NCBI RefSeq assembly: GCF_011751745.2
Contig: NZ_CP061170.1
Location: 2,294,001-2,358,000 of the forward strand
Origin: Paramicrobacterium fandaimingii
GTDB lineage: Bacteria > Actinomycetota > Actinomycetes > Actinomycetales > Microbacteriaceae
Direction of reading: 5' to 3'
Length of the DNA: 64,000 nt
Each line of letters starts with the position of its first letter. Within the stretch, counting starts at the first letter, position 1. The notes under the pieces are model-generated. The model ran no database searches. It saw only the letters and a program-made list of their open reading frames with translations, and was not told where the DNA came from. The translations under genes and the position numbers were made by a program. Shown here in pieces: positions 40,612 through 49,893 of the stretch.

Positions 40612-40704
40612 TGAGGGATGCTCGTCACACGACCTGCTTAGCGTGACCAGCGGAAGGGCCGAAAAGCCCGACTCCCGTCCTGTTATCAGCGAAAGGCTCA
40701 ACCT

Positions 40705-41796
40705 GTGAACATCAAGCGTTACGGCTTCCCACTTGCCGTGGCAGCAGCCGCGTCACTCCTGCTCACCTCGTGTGCGGCAAACGAGAGCTCGGCAAGCGGC
40801 ACCGACTCCGGCTCGTCCCTCACCGGCACGCTCATCGGAGGCGGCGCATCATCTCAGCAGGCGGCCCAAGAGGCATGGGTCGCAGCATTCCAGTCCGAGA
40901 ACCCTGACGTCACCGTCGAGTACGCCCCAGAAGGCTCGGGCGCCGGACGCGAAAACTTCATGGTCGGAGCAAGCTCCTTCGCCGGCTCCGACGCGGCGTT
41001 CACGGCAGACGAGATCGCCAGCGGCGAGTTCGCCTCGTGCACGCCCGACACCGGCATCATCGAGATCCCGGCGTACATCTCCCCGATCGCCATCGTCTTC
41101 AACATCGACGATGTCGACAGCCTGAACCTCGACCCGGCCACCATCGCCGGAATCTTCAAGGGCGACATCGCAAACTGGAACGACGAGGCAATCGTCAGCC
41201 AGAACCCCGATGCCGACCTTCCCGATCAGGCGATCACCGCCGTGCACCGCTCAGACGAGTCGGGCACAACCGAGAACTTCACCGACTACCTCCACTCAGC
41301 GTCCGGCGATGTCTGGGACGCAGAGGCCGGCGAAACGTGGCCCTATGACGGCGGCGAAGGCGCGCAGGGAACCTCCGGCGTGATTGACGCCGTCAGCAAC
41401 GGCACCGGAACCATCGGCTACGCTGACGCGTCGCGCGCCGGTGACCTCGGCACCGTCGCGGTCAAGGTTGGCGAGGAGTACGTTCCGTACTCGGCTGAGG
41501 CGGCCGCCGCCATCGTTGACGCATCACCGTTTGCCGAGGGCCGCGAAGACGGCGACCTGGCAATCGAGCTCGACCGCTCGACGACCGAGTCGGGTGCCTA
41601 CCCGATCGTTCTGGTCAGCTACCTGATCGCCTGCAACGAGTACCAGGATGCCGCGGCAGCTGAACTCACCAAGGCGTACCTCAGCTACGTGATCAGCGAA
41701 GAGGGACAGGCCACCTCGCAGGAGGCGGCCGGCACCGCGCCGATCTCGAGCACGCTCTTTGACGCGGCCTCGGCCGCCGTCGAGGGCATCAAGTAG
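40705..41796 (+). CDS. pstS: Phosphate-binding lipoprotein PstS
   Basis: 363 residues from GTG 40705. Signal peptide and lipobox LTSC (Cys23). Phosphate-contact motifs: GGGASSQQAAQEAW near the N-terminus, SGAGRENF, and HRSDESGTTENF. It delivers phosphate to PstCA outside the membrane. It heads pstSCAB; a strong stem-loop after it (41808-41840) would favour higher PstS levels. Confidence 0.97.
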   Translation: MNIKRYGFPLAVAAAASLLLTSCAANESSASGTDSGSSLTGTLIGGGASSQQAAQEAWVAAFQSENPDVTVEYAPEGSGAGRENFMVGASSFAGSDAAFTADEIASGEFASCTPDTGIIEIPAYISPIAIVFNIDDVDSLNLDPATIAGIFKGDIANWNDEAIVSQNPDADLPDQAITAVHRSDESGTTENFTDYLHSASGDVWDAEAGETWPYDGGEGAQGTSGVIDAVSNGTGTIGYADASRAGDLGTVAVKVGEEYVPYSAEAAAAIVDASPFAEGREDGDLAIELDRSTTESGAYPIVLVSYLIACNEYQDAAAAELTKAYLSYVISEEGQATSQEAAGTAPISSTLFDAASAAVEGIK

Positions 41797-41807
41797 AACC
41801 CATCCGG

Positions 41808-41840
41808 GTGGCCCGGCGCCCCAACGGCGCGCCGGGCCAC
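41808..41840 (+). terminator. Stem-loop between pstS and pstC
   Basis: GTGGCCCGGCGC pairs perfectly with GCGCCGGGCCAC (12 bp, 9-nt loop) without a T-run. It is likely to stabilise the pstS message or attenuate transcription into pstCAB. Confidence 0.6.
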
Positions 41841-41884
41841 TCTGACGCCCACCTCCCACCCGAACCAACAGGACACGACATCGA

Positions 41885-42838
41885 ATGACTTCGCCGACAG
41901 CGTCGCTTCCGACACGAAGGCGCACAGCCCAGCGCCTGGGTGACCGCATCTTCTCTGGTGCAACGCTCACCGCAGGTACGCTGATTCTCGCCACACTCGC
42001 TGCCGTTGCGGCCTTTCTGCTCGTGCAGGGTTTTCCCGCTCTCACGGCAAACCCCGACGAGATCTCCCTTTTCGACGGCGGCACCTTCTGGACCTATGTC
42101 GCCCCGCTCGCGTTCGGAACCGTCTGGGCGGCGTTCCTCGCCCTTCTGATGGCCGTTCCGGTCTCGATCGGCATTGCCCTGTTCATCTCGCACTATGCGC
42201 CGCGCCGCCTGGCCCAGGCGCTCGGCTATGTCGTCGATCTGCTGGCTGCGGTGCCGTCTGTCGTTTTCGGCCTCTGGGGCGCTAACGTTCTCGCTCCAGC
42301 CATTCAGCCCATCTACGCGTGGCTCACAGCCAACATGGGCTGGTTTCCGCTCTTTGCCCCGCCCGTCTCGGGAACGGGGCGCACAATGATGACCGCCGGA
42401 ATCGTGCTCGCTGTCATGATTCTGCCGGTGATCACGGCGCTCTGCCGTGAGCTCTTCCTGCAGACGCCGGTTCTCCACGAAGAAGCTGCTCTCGCCCTCG
42501 GCGCGACGCGGTGGGAGATGATCCGCATGGCCGTCCTCCCGTTCGGACGCTCCGGAATCATCTCGGCATCAATGCTCGGTCTCGGCCGCGCGCTCGGTGA
42601 GACCATGGCCGTCGCTATGGTGCTCTCCGCCTCGGGCGGGATCAGCTTCAAGGTGCTCACGTCGGCAAACCCGGGCACGATCGCCGCGAACATCGCGCTG
42701 AGCTTCCCCGAGGCCTTCGGCCTCAATGTCGATGCACTCATCGCAACGGGTCTTCTTCTCTTCGCGATCACGCTCATCATCAACATGATCGCCCGGTGGA
42801 TCGTCGCCCGCCGCAAAGAATTCTCGGGAGCGAACTGA
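41885..42838 (+). CDS. pstC: Phosphate ABC transporter permease PstC
   Basis: 317 residues. Six membrane segments after a basic N-terminus, with the cytoplasmic EAA loop EEAALALGATRWEMIRMAVLP (in part) contacting PstB, and a C-terminal basic end ARRKEFSGAN. The stop overlaps the pstA start (TGATG). Confidence 0.96.
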   Translation: MTSPTASLPTRRRTAQRLGDRIFSGATLTAGTLILATLAAVAAFLLVQGFPALTANPDEISLFDGGTFWTYVAPLAFGTVWAAFLALLMAVPVSIGIALFISHYAPRRLAQALGYVVDLLAAVPSVVFGLWGANVLAPAIQPIYAWLTANMGWFPLFAPPVSGTGRTMMTAGIVLAVMILPVITALCRELFLQTPVLHEEAALALGATRWEMIRMAVLPFGRSGIISASMLGLGRALGETMAVAMVLSASGGISFKVLTSANPGTIAANIALSFPEAFGLNVDALIATGLLLFAITLIINMIARWIVARRKEFSGAN

Positions 42839-43908
42839 TGACCCAGACTGCGATCCCCAACGTCTATGCGAGCGGACGCCTGCCCAAGGCAGCGCCCTGG
42901 CTGATTCTCGCCGGTTCCCTCGCCATCTCAATCGTCGCGTTTGCTCTTCTGGCCGCGGCCGGCGCGACAGACGGCCTCAACATCACCGGTGCCATCATCG
43001 TCGGGGCCCTGCTGTACGCCTCACTGCTCTTCATCTCGTCGCTGCTCATCGAGGGCGGGCGACGGGCGAAGGACCGTCTCATCACAACGCTGGTCGGCGC
43101 GGCCTTCCTCATTGCGCTCGCTCCCCTGATCTCGCTCGTCGTCACCGTCATCGTCAATGGCTCGGCGAGGTTTGACGCAACGTTCTTCACCTGGTCGATG
43201 CGCAACATCGTCGGCGAGGGCGGCGGGTTTCTGCACGCCATCATCGGCACGCTGCTGATGACGCTCACCGCTGCCGTCATCTCCGTTCCCGTCGGCCTTC
43301 TCACCTCGATCTACCTTGTGGAGTACGGCCGCGGCGCCCTTGCTCGGGCGATCACCTTCCTCGTCGACGTCATGACCGGCATTCCGTCGATCGTCGCCGG
43401 ACTCTTCGCGTATGCCGCGTTCGCACTGATCTTCGGGCCGGGAACGAAGATCGGCCTTGCCGGCGCAATCTCGCTTGCCGTGATCATGATCCCCGTTGTC
43501 GTCCGGTCGAGCGAGGACATGCTGAAGGTCGTTCCGAATGAGCTGCGCGAGGCAGCCCTCGCCCTCGGTGTTCCCCGCTGGCTGATGATCCTCAAGGTTG
43601 TGCTGCCAACCGCGATCGCGGGAATCACAACCGGCATCATGCTGGCCATCGCCCGTGTCATCGGCGAGACCGCACCGTTGCTCATCGCTGCGGGGTTCAC
43701 GAACAACATGAACTACAACCTGCTCGAGGGCCGCATGCAGAGCCTCCCCGTTGCCGTGTACAACTCCTACGTGAGTCAGGGAGTTGACGCCCAGGCCTAT
43801 CTTGATCGGGCGTGGGCCGGTGCCCTCACGCTCATCGTGATCGTGATGCTCCTCAACATCATCGCAAGAATCATCGCCCGCTACTTCGCCCCCAAATCGG
43901 GTCGCTGA
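42838..43908 (+). CDS. pstA: Phosphate ABC transporter permease PstA
   Basis: 356 residues from ATG 42838, overlapping the pstC stop by 1 bp. It has an N-terminal extension with three membrane segments before the PstA core, and the EAA loop [22 protein letters not shown] (in part). The length (about 60 residues above E. coli PstA) is common in actinobacteria. Confidence 0.96.
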   Translation: MTQTAIPNVYASGRLPKAAPWLILAGSLAISIVAFALLAAAGATDGLNITGAIIVGALLYASLLFISSLLIEGGRRAKDRLITTLVGAAFLIALAPLISLVVTVIVNGSARFDATFFTWSMRNIVGEGGGFLHAIIGTLLMTLTAAVISVPVGLLTSIYLVEYGRGALARAITFLVDVMTGIPSIVAGLFAYAAFALIFGPGTKIGLAGAISLAVIMIPVVVRSSEDMLKVVPNELREAALALGVPRWLMILKVVLPTAIAGITTGIMLAIARVIGETAPLLIAAGFTNNMNYNLLEGRMQSLPVAVYNSYVSQGVDAQAYLDRAWAGALTLIVIVMLLNIIARIIARYFAPKSGR

Positions 43909-43922
43909 CGCAAAGGAAAAAC

Positions 43923-44702
43923 GTGTCGAAACGAATCGAAGTCTCAGACCTCAACGTGTACTACAGCGCATTTCGCGCTGTCGAAGACGTCACTCTCACC
44001 ATCGAACCCCGCAGCGTCACCGCTTTCATCGGCCCGTCCGGATGCGGCAAGTCGACGTTTCTGCGCACTCTCAACCGCATGCACGAGGTGATCCCCGGCG
44101 CTTATGTCGAGGGCGATGTTCTCATCGACGGCAACAACCTGTACGACCCGGGTGTCGACCCGGTCGCGGTGCGCCGTCAGGTGGGCATGGTGTTTCAGCG
44201 GCCCAATCCGTTCCCCACAATGTCGATCAAAGAGAACGTGCTCGCGGGCGTCAAGCTCAACAACCAGCGCATCTCAAAATCAGATCAGGATGCTCTCACC
44301 GAGAAGGCCCTGCGCGGAGCCAACCTGTGGAACGAAGTGAAGGATCGACTGGACAAGCCGGGTTCCGGCCTCTCGGGCGGTCAGCAGCAGCGCCTCTGCA
44401 TCGCGCGGGCCATCGCCGTTGAACCGGATGTTCTGCTCATGGACGAGCCGTGCTCCGCCCTCGACCCCATCTCGACGCTGGCGATCGAAGACCTCATCGA
44501 AGAGATGAAGCAGGACTACACGATTGTCATCGTGACGCACAATATGCAGCAGGCTTCACGCGTCTCCGATCGCACGGCCTTCTTCAACATTGCGGGAACA
44601 GGCAAGCCGGGAAAGCTCATCGAGTTCGACGACACGAACACGATATTCACACAGCCCAGCGTGCAGGCGACGGAAGACTACGTCTCTGGCCGTTTCGGCT
44701 AA
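43923..44702 (+). CDS. pstB: Phosphate ABC transporter ATPase PstB
   Basis: 259 residues from GTG 43923, with AAAGGA 5 nt upstream and 14 nt after pstA. Walker [10 protein letters not shown], signature LSGGQQQR and Walker [14 protein letters not shown] are intact, and FQRPNPFP is PstB-specific. It completes the Pst complex; phoU is not in this operon but 12 kb upstream. Confidence 0.98.
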   Translation: MSKRIEVSDLNVYYSAFRAVEDVTLTIEPRSVTAFIGPSGCGKSTFLRTLNRMHEVIPGAYVEGDVLIDGNNLYDPGVDPVAVRRQVGMVFQRPNPFPTMSIKENVLAGVKLNNQRISKSDQDALTEKALRGANLWNEVKDRLDKPGSGLSGGQQQRLCIARAIAVEPDVLLMDEPCSALDPISTLAIEDLIEEMKQDYTIVIVTHNMQQASRVSDRTAFFNIAGTGKPGKLIEFDDTNTIFTQPSVQATEDYVSGRFG

Positions 44703-44722
44703 CCGCGCTCAGAGCTCGATTC

Positions 44723-45325
44723 TCAGAGTTCGATTTCGGCGACGACGTCGGTGCCTGGTTCGGCAGCATCGGCGGAATCGATAGTGATCATCACGGATTG
44801 CGCAGCGGCGATGTCACCGCTCAGCGTCGCCCACACTTCGGAGCCGTCATGTGTGACGGTGAGTTCGCCAACCGGCGTGTATGAGTCGTCTGATGCGTAC
44901 CACACGCGATATGTGTCGCTCTCGAGCTTGGAGAGCCCTTCGACGATGATGGCCGCGGTATCGAGATTTCGCGACCACACGATGGTAGCCGTTTCATTAT
45001 CTGTGGTGTCGAGAACGACTTGCGAGCGTGTGACGTCGCTCTGAGCGTTCACCTGGGCCAGCTGCAGCGCCTGAGGGAGCTGGTTTCCGTTCTCAACGAG
45101 CCCGACGAAGCCGCTAGCGACAGCGACAGATGCACACACGGCGACGAGAGAGATGGCTGCGGCAACGGGGCGCGACACTGTCTTCTTCTCGGCCTTCTTT
45201 GCCAGCTTGCGCCGAGCCTTGTGCTCTTGCCAGTTGGTTTCGCCCGCCTCATTCGGCGCACCCTTACCCGATTTTGTCGTCGGCGCGCTCGCCCTCTCGA
45301 TGTGATTCTCGTTGCTCACATTCAC
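44723..45325 (-). CDS. RskA C-terminal-like anti-sigma domain membrane protein
   Basis: 200 residues. A charged cytoplasmic N-terminus (1-50), one membrane helix (53-76) and an external RskA_C-type domain (about 80-200: VVLDTTDNETATIVWSRN, YRVWYASDD, ATLSGDIAAAQSVMITID). The usual cytoplasmic zinc anti-sigma domain is absent and no sigma-factor gene is adjacent, so it may be a stand-alone sensor part. It is convergent with pstB (20 bp apart). Confidence 0.75.
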   Translation of the reverse strand: MNVSNENHIERASAPTTKSGKGAPNEAGETNWQEHKARRKLAKKAEKKTVSRPVAAAISLVAVCASVAVASGFVGLVENGNQLPQALQLAQVNAQSDVTRSQVVLDTTDNETATIVWSRNLDTAAIIVEGLSKLESDTYRVWYASDDSYTPVGELTVTHDGSEVWATLSGDIAAAQSVMITIDSADAAEPGTDVVAEIEL

Positions 45326-45400
45326 CAGCTTCTCATGAGGGGTCGTCTTCGGCAGTGCAGGTGCCGCGGCGCGCCCCTACCTGGCTCACGCAAATCAGAC

Positions 45401-45496
45401 CGGGCCCGAACAGAATAAGTGACCGGGCCGCAAAACGCCTCTCGGCGGAAGGCCGCTCGAAGCGGCAAATATTGGAGCCCGGGGTTAGCGGCCCGG
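45401..45496. other. GC-rich multi-hairpin intergenic region
   Basis: Three hairpins in the 228-bp gap before the RskA-like gene: GGCCCG/CGGGCC (45403-45429), GCCGCT-cga-AGCGGC (45452-45466) and CCGGG/CCCGG (45479-45496). No match to RNase P RNA, SRP RNA, tmRNA or a riboswitch known to me. It could be a 5' leader of the RskA-like gene or an independent RNA. Confidence 0.4.
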
Positions 45497-45553
45497 CCAC
45501 GCAAAAGTGTAACGCATGGGTCTCGTCAGTATTCCCAGCGGATGTTGCGGTGC

Positions 45554-46183
45554 TCAGTCGAGCTCGTCGCGTCGCCAGAGGCGCGCCGCAGACGCGAGAT
45601 CTGATGCGTACGTCGACAACCGCAGCGCCCGTTGGGTGAGGTCGCTTGCGCGTTCCGGCTCCGTCGACTCGAGGTCATCGGCGATGCTTGTGCACCCCGC
45701 AGACGACACCCGGCAGTATGCCGCTGCCCTGTCGAGGGCGATGGTGAAGTCACCCTCGAACACACCGCGAAGGATGCGGTCGGCCAGCGCGATGATCTCG
45801 GCCGGGCCGGTTGGGGCTGGTGCGCCGGCAACGACAGGATCGATGGTGCGCAGAACTTCCGATCCACGCTGGAACACCAGCCCCGTGCCGTGCGGATCTT
45901 CTCTCACCTGCAAGCGCAGAAGGTAGATTCGCCAGAGGCATCCGGGAAGGCTGCGGCTTGTCGCGTGCGACCACAGTTCAGCGATGGTGTCGATTCCGTG
46001 CTCGTCTGTGTAGGCGACGACGCGCTCGACGATGTCGGGGTCGCCCTCATCGCGCACGCGCGCGAGCAGCGCCCGGGCCGTCTCGTGTGCGATCCGACTG
46101 GATTCGGCAGGGTCGATTCCGCCCTGGATGTTGTCGAAGACCGACGCGGGGTAGCGTGCTGGCTTGTGGAAGTCTCGTGTCAA
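45554..46183 (-). CDS. Conserved actinobacterial protein of unknown function
   Basis: 209 residues from TTG 46183, chosen because AGGAGA lies 5 nt upstream; the frame extends further but without SD. The protein starts with TRDFHKPARYPASVFDNIQGG and is largely helical and acidic, with no membrane segment. Such proteins are sometimes mislabelled as RNA polymerase beta in databases; I see no polymerase motif. It is transcribed towards the RskA-like gene. Confidence 0.7.
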   Translation of the reverse strand: MTRDFHKPARYPASVFDNIQGGIDPAESSRIAHETARALLARVRDEGDPDIVERVVAYTDEHGIDTIAELWSHATSRSLPGCLWRIYLLRLQVREDPHGTGLVFQRGSEVLRTIDPVVAGAPAPTGPAEIIALADRILRGVFEGDFTIALDRAAAYCRVSSAGCTSIADDLESTEPERASDLTQRALRLSTYASDLASAARLWRRDELD

Positions 46184-46287
46184 GCAGTTCTCCTCGTCTG
46201 CGCAGGTGCTTGCTCTAACGGTACTCTCGCGCGACACCGCCGCTGTGGTCACATCACCCAGCAAAGACCTGTAGATTAAGTAGGTCG

Positions 46288-46363
46288 GCGCCTGTAGCTC
46301 AGTTGGTAGAGCATCGGACTTTTAATCCGCGGGTCCCGGGTTCGAGCCCCGGCGGGCGCACCA
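46288..46363 (+). tRNA. tRNA-Lys (anticodon TTT)
   Basis: Cloverleaf GCGCCTG/CGGGCGC, D arm GCTC/GAGC, anticodon loop CTTTTAA (TTT) and T-loop TTCGAGC; 73 nt plus an encoded CCA (46361-46363). Confidence 0.97.
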
Positions 46364-46426
46364 GATGTGCGTGTGGCGAGCAACGTTCCCGCTCGCACAA
46401 CCTCGCGCTGACGTGGCTCGCACAGA

Positions 46427-46483
46427 GAGATGCCAGGGCCTGTCGCTTCGGGCGGCCCGCAGAGCGACGTTTTCTGGCATCTC
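46427..46483. repeat. Nested 57-nt inverted repeat downstream of tRNA-Lys
   Basis: GAGATGCCAG (46427-46436) pairs with CTGGCATCTC (46474-46483). Inside it GTCGCT pairs with AGCGAC, and CGGG-cgg-CCCG forms the tip. The 20 base pairs in three collinear stems suggest a structured RNA or a small inverted-repeat element. It lies 106 bp before the 51-residue membrane-protein gene. Confidence 0.6.
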
Positions 46484-46588
46484 ACCGCGCGATGGTTGCG
46501 TGCCCACCGTTGCCCGCAGAACGCAAGGGGTTCCCAGAACCAACCGAGCGAGACATACTGGGCGTTATCGAGAGATTGAGAGGACACC

Positions 46589-46744
46589 ATGTTCGGATTC
46601 ATCATCACGCTGCTCGTCATCTGGCTGATCCTTTCCGTTCTCGGGTTTGCGATCAAGGGCCTCGTCTGGCTCGCCGTGATTGGCATCGTGCTGTTCGTTG
46701 CGACACTCATCTGGGGATTCATCCGCCGAGCGGTCAACAAGTAG
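46589..46744 (+). CDS. 51-residue membrane peptide
   Basis: ATG 46589 to TAG 46744, with GAGAGGA 4 nt before the ATG. Starts MFGFIITLLVIWLILSVLGF and ends WGFIRRAVNK; two closely spaced hydrophobic helices with a short KG turn. Small membrane proteins of this type are common in Microbacteriaceae and usually unannotated. The function is unknown. Confidence 0.75.
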   Translation: MFGFIITLLVIWLILSVLGFAIKGLVWLAVIGIVLFVATLIWGFIRRAVNK

Positions 46745-46817
46745 CGCGTCGTCGCCACGCAAAGCGACACATTCCGGTGCATCACTGACACGTCACAGGC
46801 GCGTCACGGGCACGTCA

Positions 46818-47849
46818 TCACTGTGCGAGGGTCCGGCGACGCAGCAGCACGACGTTGTCATTGAGGGGTGCAACGGTGCCGTCTGGACCCGTCGCCTGCC
46901 GCTGCCGCACGTCTGCGACGACGATGTCCCACCCGGAGGCGTCGCCGACCGCGGCCTGTTCGCTCTGCACCGTCGGCAACTCTTCGTGATCATGGTGGTG
47001 CGACCACGGCGGCATCGATGCGTGGGAGACGATCAGCAGGTGCCCGCCCGGCCGCACGTGGTGCCCCGAGCGGCGCAGCACACCCTCGCGGTCGAAGTCG
47101 TGCGGTGCCTGGAGAAAACACGCCGAGACGAGGTCGAACTGCTCCTCAGGAGCCCACGTCTCGAGATCGGCCTGCTGCCACGTCACGGCGTGCACGCCAC
47201 GAGAGCGGGCCTCGGCATCCGCTCGCGCCAACGCGACATCCGAGATGTCGACGCCCGTCACCGTCCAGCCCTGCTCGGCAAGCCACAGCGAATCACCGCC
47301 CTCGCCACATCCGAGATCGAGTGCTGTCCCCGGGGAAAGCTCTACGACCGTTTCGGCGAGCGCAGCGTTTACCCGTCCCGACCACATGCGCTCCGTTCCG
47401 CTGTAGCGCCCATTCCAGTAGCCCTGCCTGTCGGCAGGCTCGCTTTCGGCGGGTTGGGCGTCGTGCGTGTGACCGTTGCCCGCGTCATCCGGTGCCCGAA
47501 TCACCTCAAGAAACTCGTCGGGAAGCACGACGTTTCTCGGCGCATCGGCGAAGAACGGTGCCACGTCAGCGGCGGCATACCCGGCAATGCCGCAGCCAAC
47601 CGGCGTCAGCAGAAACGTCAGCTCCGGATGCTCTCGCGCAAACACCGTGAAGTCAGCGGCCTCCTGCGCAATGACCTCGATGCCACTCATCGTGTCGATG
47701 CCGTACGACTGGCCCTGCAGCCCCGAGCCCTGGCCCCACACGGCACTGAACTTCTCATATGCGGTGCGCGCGGCTCCGGCACCGTGTGCGCCCGATGCGT
47801 TGGATCCGAAGACGAAGATCTCCCCTGGCTTCAGCGACTCGATGTGCAT
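46818..47849 (-). CDS. Fusion of a phage-type macro-like domain and a SAM methyltransferase
   Basis: 343 residues from ATG 47849 with GGAGGG about 8 nt upstream. Residues 1-~117 (IFVFGSNASGAHGAGAA, LTFLLTPVGCGIAGY, NVVLPDEF) match a small family usually found as stand-alone proteins in phages and bacteria and likened to macro domains. A linker (118-142) leads to a class I methyltransferase (143-343: YWNGRYSGTERMW, ALDLGCGEGGDSLWLAEQGW, VTGVDIS) of the TehB/thiopurine type. Substrates are unknown; the fusion suggests nucleotide- or ADP-ribose-linked chemistry (inference). Confidence 0.82.
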   Translation of the reverse strand: MHIESLKPGEIFVFGSNASGAHGAGAARTAYEKFSAVWGQGSGLQGQSYGIDTMSGIEVIAQEAADFTVFAREHPELTFLLTPVGCGIAGYAAADVAPFFADAPRNVVLPDEFLEVIRAPDDAGNGHTHDAQPAESEPADRQGYWNGRYSGTERMWSGRVNAALAETVVELSPGTALDLGCGEGGDSLWLAEQGWTVTGVDISDVALARADAEARSRGVHAVTWQQADLETWAPEEQFDLVSACFLQAPHDFDREGVLRRSGHHVRPGGHLLIVSHASMPPWSHHHDHEELPTVQSEQAAVGDASGWDIVVADVRQRQATGPDGTVAPLNDNVVLLRRRTLAQ

Positions 47850-48021
47850 GTGTCTGCCCTCCAGCATCCGATTCCCGCGCCTCACGGGCATTGCGGTGAC
47901 CACTGCCCGGTGACGTCTCGGCCAGGATATGCCGCCGCTGCCCCGTCGTCACGGACACTCGCCACTCTCAAAGGCTGACTCGGTAAGGTCGAGTGCCTCT
48001 ATCCACTCGTCGAGAGTACGC

Positions 48022-49893
48022 ATGAGCTCCTCTTCTGCCACACGCCGTTCCCCCTTTGCCCGCCCCTCAGATGATGGGCCGCGCGCAAAGTTCCGCCAGC
48101 TGCTGCCCTACCTTCTCGAGCACAAGGGCCCGCTCACCGCGGCCCTCGTTCTCGGCGTGTTCGGCGCCGCCGCGTCTCTGGCGCAGCCGCTGCTCGTCAG
48201 TCAGGTGATCCAGTTTGTCGAGCGGTCGCAACCGCTGGGCTGGCTTGTCTGGGCGCTGGTGGCACTCGTGATCGTCTCTGCGCTGATCTCGGGGTACCAG
48301 CACTACCTGCTGCAGCGCATGGGCGAGGGCGTCGTTCTCTCGAGCAGGCGGCGTCTCATCGCCCGCATGCTGCACCTGCCCATCGCGCAGTTCGATGCGC
48401 GTCGCACCGGCGACCTCGTCTCGCGTGTCGGCAGTGACACAACGCTGCTGCGCGCCGTACTGACGCAGGGCCTCGTTGAAGCGATCGGCGGCAGCGTCAC
48501 GTTTCTCGGTGCACTCATTGCCATGCTCATCATCGACCCGGTGCTGCTCGGGCTCACGGCTGCGGTGATCGCGGCATCCATCGTCGTCGTCGGTGCGCTG
48601 GCCGGCCGCATCCGCGTCGCGAGCGCACGCACGCAGAAGAAGGTGGGCGACCTGACCGCCGCGTTGGAGCGCGCAATCGGCTCGGTGCGCACGATCCGCG
48701 CCTCCGGTGCCACGGCGCGCGAGATCGACGCCGTGCAGACCGAAGCCGTGGGCGCATGGCGCATGGGCCTCAACGTCGCGAAGGTCTCGGCGCTCGTCGT
48801 GCCCGTTGCGGGCGTCGCCATGCAGGCGTCGTTTCTCGTTGTGCTCGGCGTCGGCGGGTTCCGCGTCGCCAATGGCTCCATCACCATCGCCAACCTCGTT
48901 GCGTTCATTTTGTTTCTCTTCATGATGATCATGCCGCTCGGCCAGGCCTTCGGGGCGATCAGCGCCACAAACCAGGCGCTTGGAGCGCTCGGGCGCATTC
49001 AGGAGATCGTGTCGCTCGATGCCGAGACCGACGGCGACGCCGACATTGCGGCGTCCGTCGCCGAGCCAGGCGTTGCATCGCCGTTCGCAGCGGCAATTGC
49101 CTTCGAAAGCGTGTCGTTCTCATATCCGGATGCTGTCGCCCGCGCCCACCGCGACGCCGAGGCCGAGCCCAACGCCGACGCCACGTCCCAGACCAACGCC
49201 GCGACAGCGAATGGCGCCGTGCTGCGCGACGTGACATTTGAGGCGGAGCGCGGCACCCGCACGGCGCTCGTCGGGCCGAGTGGTGCGGGCAAGTCGACGA
49301 TCCTCGGGCTCATCGAGCGCTTCTATGACACGACGGCGGGCAGCATCCGCCTGGGCGGCGTCGACATTCGCACGCTTAGCCGCGACGACGTGCGATCTCG
49401 CATCGGCTACGTCGAGCAAGACGCCCCTGTGCTGGCCGGCAGCATCCGCGACAACCTTCTGCTCGCTTCCCCCGATGCCACCGATTCTGAGTGCATCGAT
49501 GTGCTGCACGCCGTCAACCTCGGCGACGTGCTCGGTCGCAATCCGCAGGGACTCGATGCCCCGGTCGGTGAAGACGGCATCATGCTCTCGGGCGGCGAGC
49601 GGCAGCGCCTCGCGATTGCGCGCTCGATTCTCTCGGCGCCTCCGATTCTGCTGCTCGACGAGTCGACGTCGAGTCTCGACGGCGTCAACGAGCAGAAGAT
49701 GCGCGAGGCCATCGATGCCGTTGCCACCGATCGCACGCTCATCGTGATTGCGCACAGGCTCTCGACGGTCGTCGACAGCGACAGCATTGTCGTGCTCGAT
49801 GAGGGCCGCGTCATCGGCACGGGAACCCACTCGCAGCTGGTGCAGGAGGTGCCGCTGTACCGCGACCTGGCGAAGCACCAACTGCTCGTCTAG
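48022..49893 (+). CDS. ABC transporter, permease-ATPase fusion (exporter type)
   Basis: 623 residues from ATG 48022. A six-helix ABC-exporter membrane domain (about 25-320) precedes an ATPase domain with Walker A GPSGAGKST, signature LSGGERQR and Walker B ILLLDESTSSLD. Between them is an unusual Ala/Asp/Glu-rich stretch (about 370-405). It would work as a homodimer or heterodimer exporting drugs or lipids; the D-loop and catalytic Glu in DEST deviate little from consensus. No partner half is adjacent. Confidence 0.93.
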   Translation: MSSSSATRRSPFARPSDDGPRAKFRQLLPYLLEHKGPLTAALVLGVFGAAASLAQPLLVSQVIQFVERSQPLGWLVWALVALVIVSALISGYQHYLLQRMGEGVVLSSRRRLIARMLHLPIAQFDARRTGDLVSRVGSDTTLLRAVLTQGLVEAIGGSVTFLGALIAMLIIDPVLLGLTAAVIAASIVVVGALAGRIRVASARTQKKVGDLTAALERAIGSVRTIRASGATAREIDAVQTEAVGAWRMGLNVAKVSALVVPVAGVAMQASFLVVLGVGGFRVANGSITIANLVAFILFLFMMIMPLGQAFGAISATNQALGALGRIQEIVSLDAETDGDADIAASVAEPGVASPFAAAIAFESVSFSYPDAVARAHRDAEAEPNADATSQTNAATANGAVLRDVTFEAERGTRTALVGPSGAGKSTILGLIERFYDTTAGSIRLGGVDIRTLSRDDVRSRIGYVEQDAPVLAGSIRDNLLLASPDATDSECIDVLHAVNLGDVLGRNPQGLDAPVGEDGIMLSGGERQRLAIARSILSAPPILLLDESTSSLDGVNEQKMREAIDAVATDRTLIVIAHRLSTVVDSDSIVVLDEGRVIGTGTHSQLVQEVPLYRDLAKHQLLV

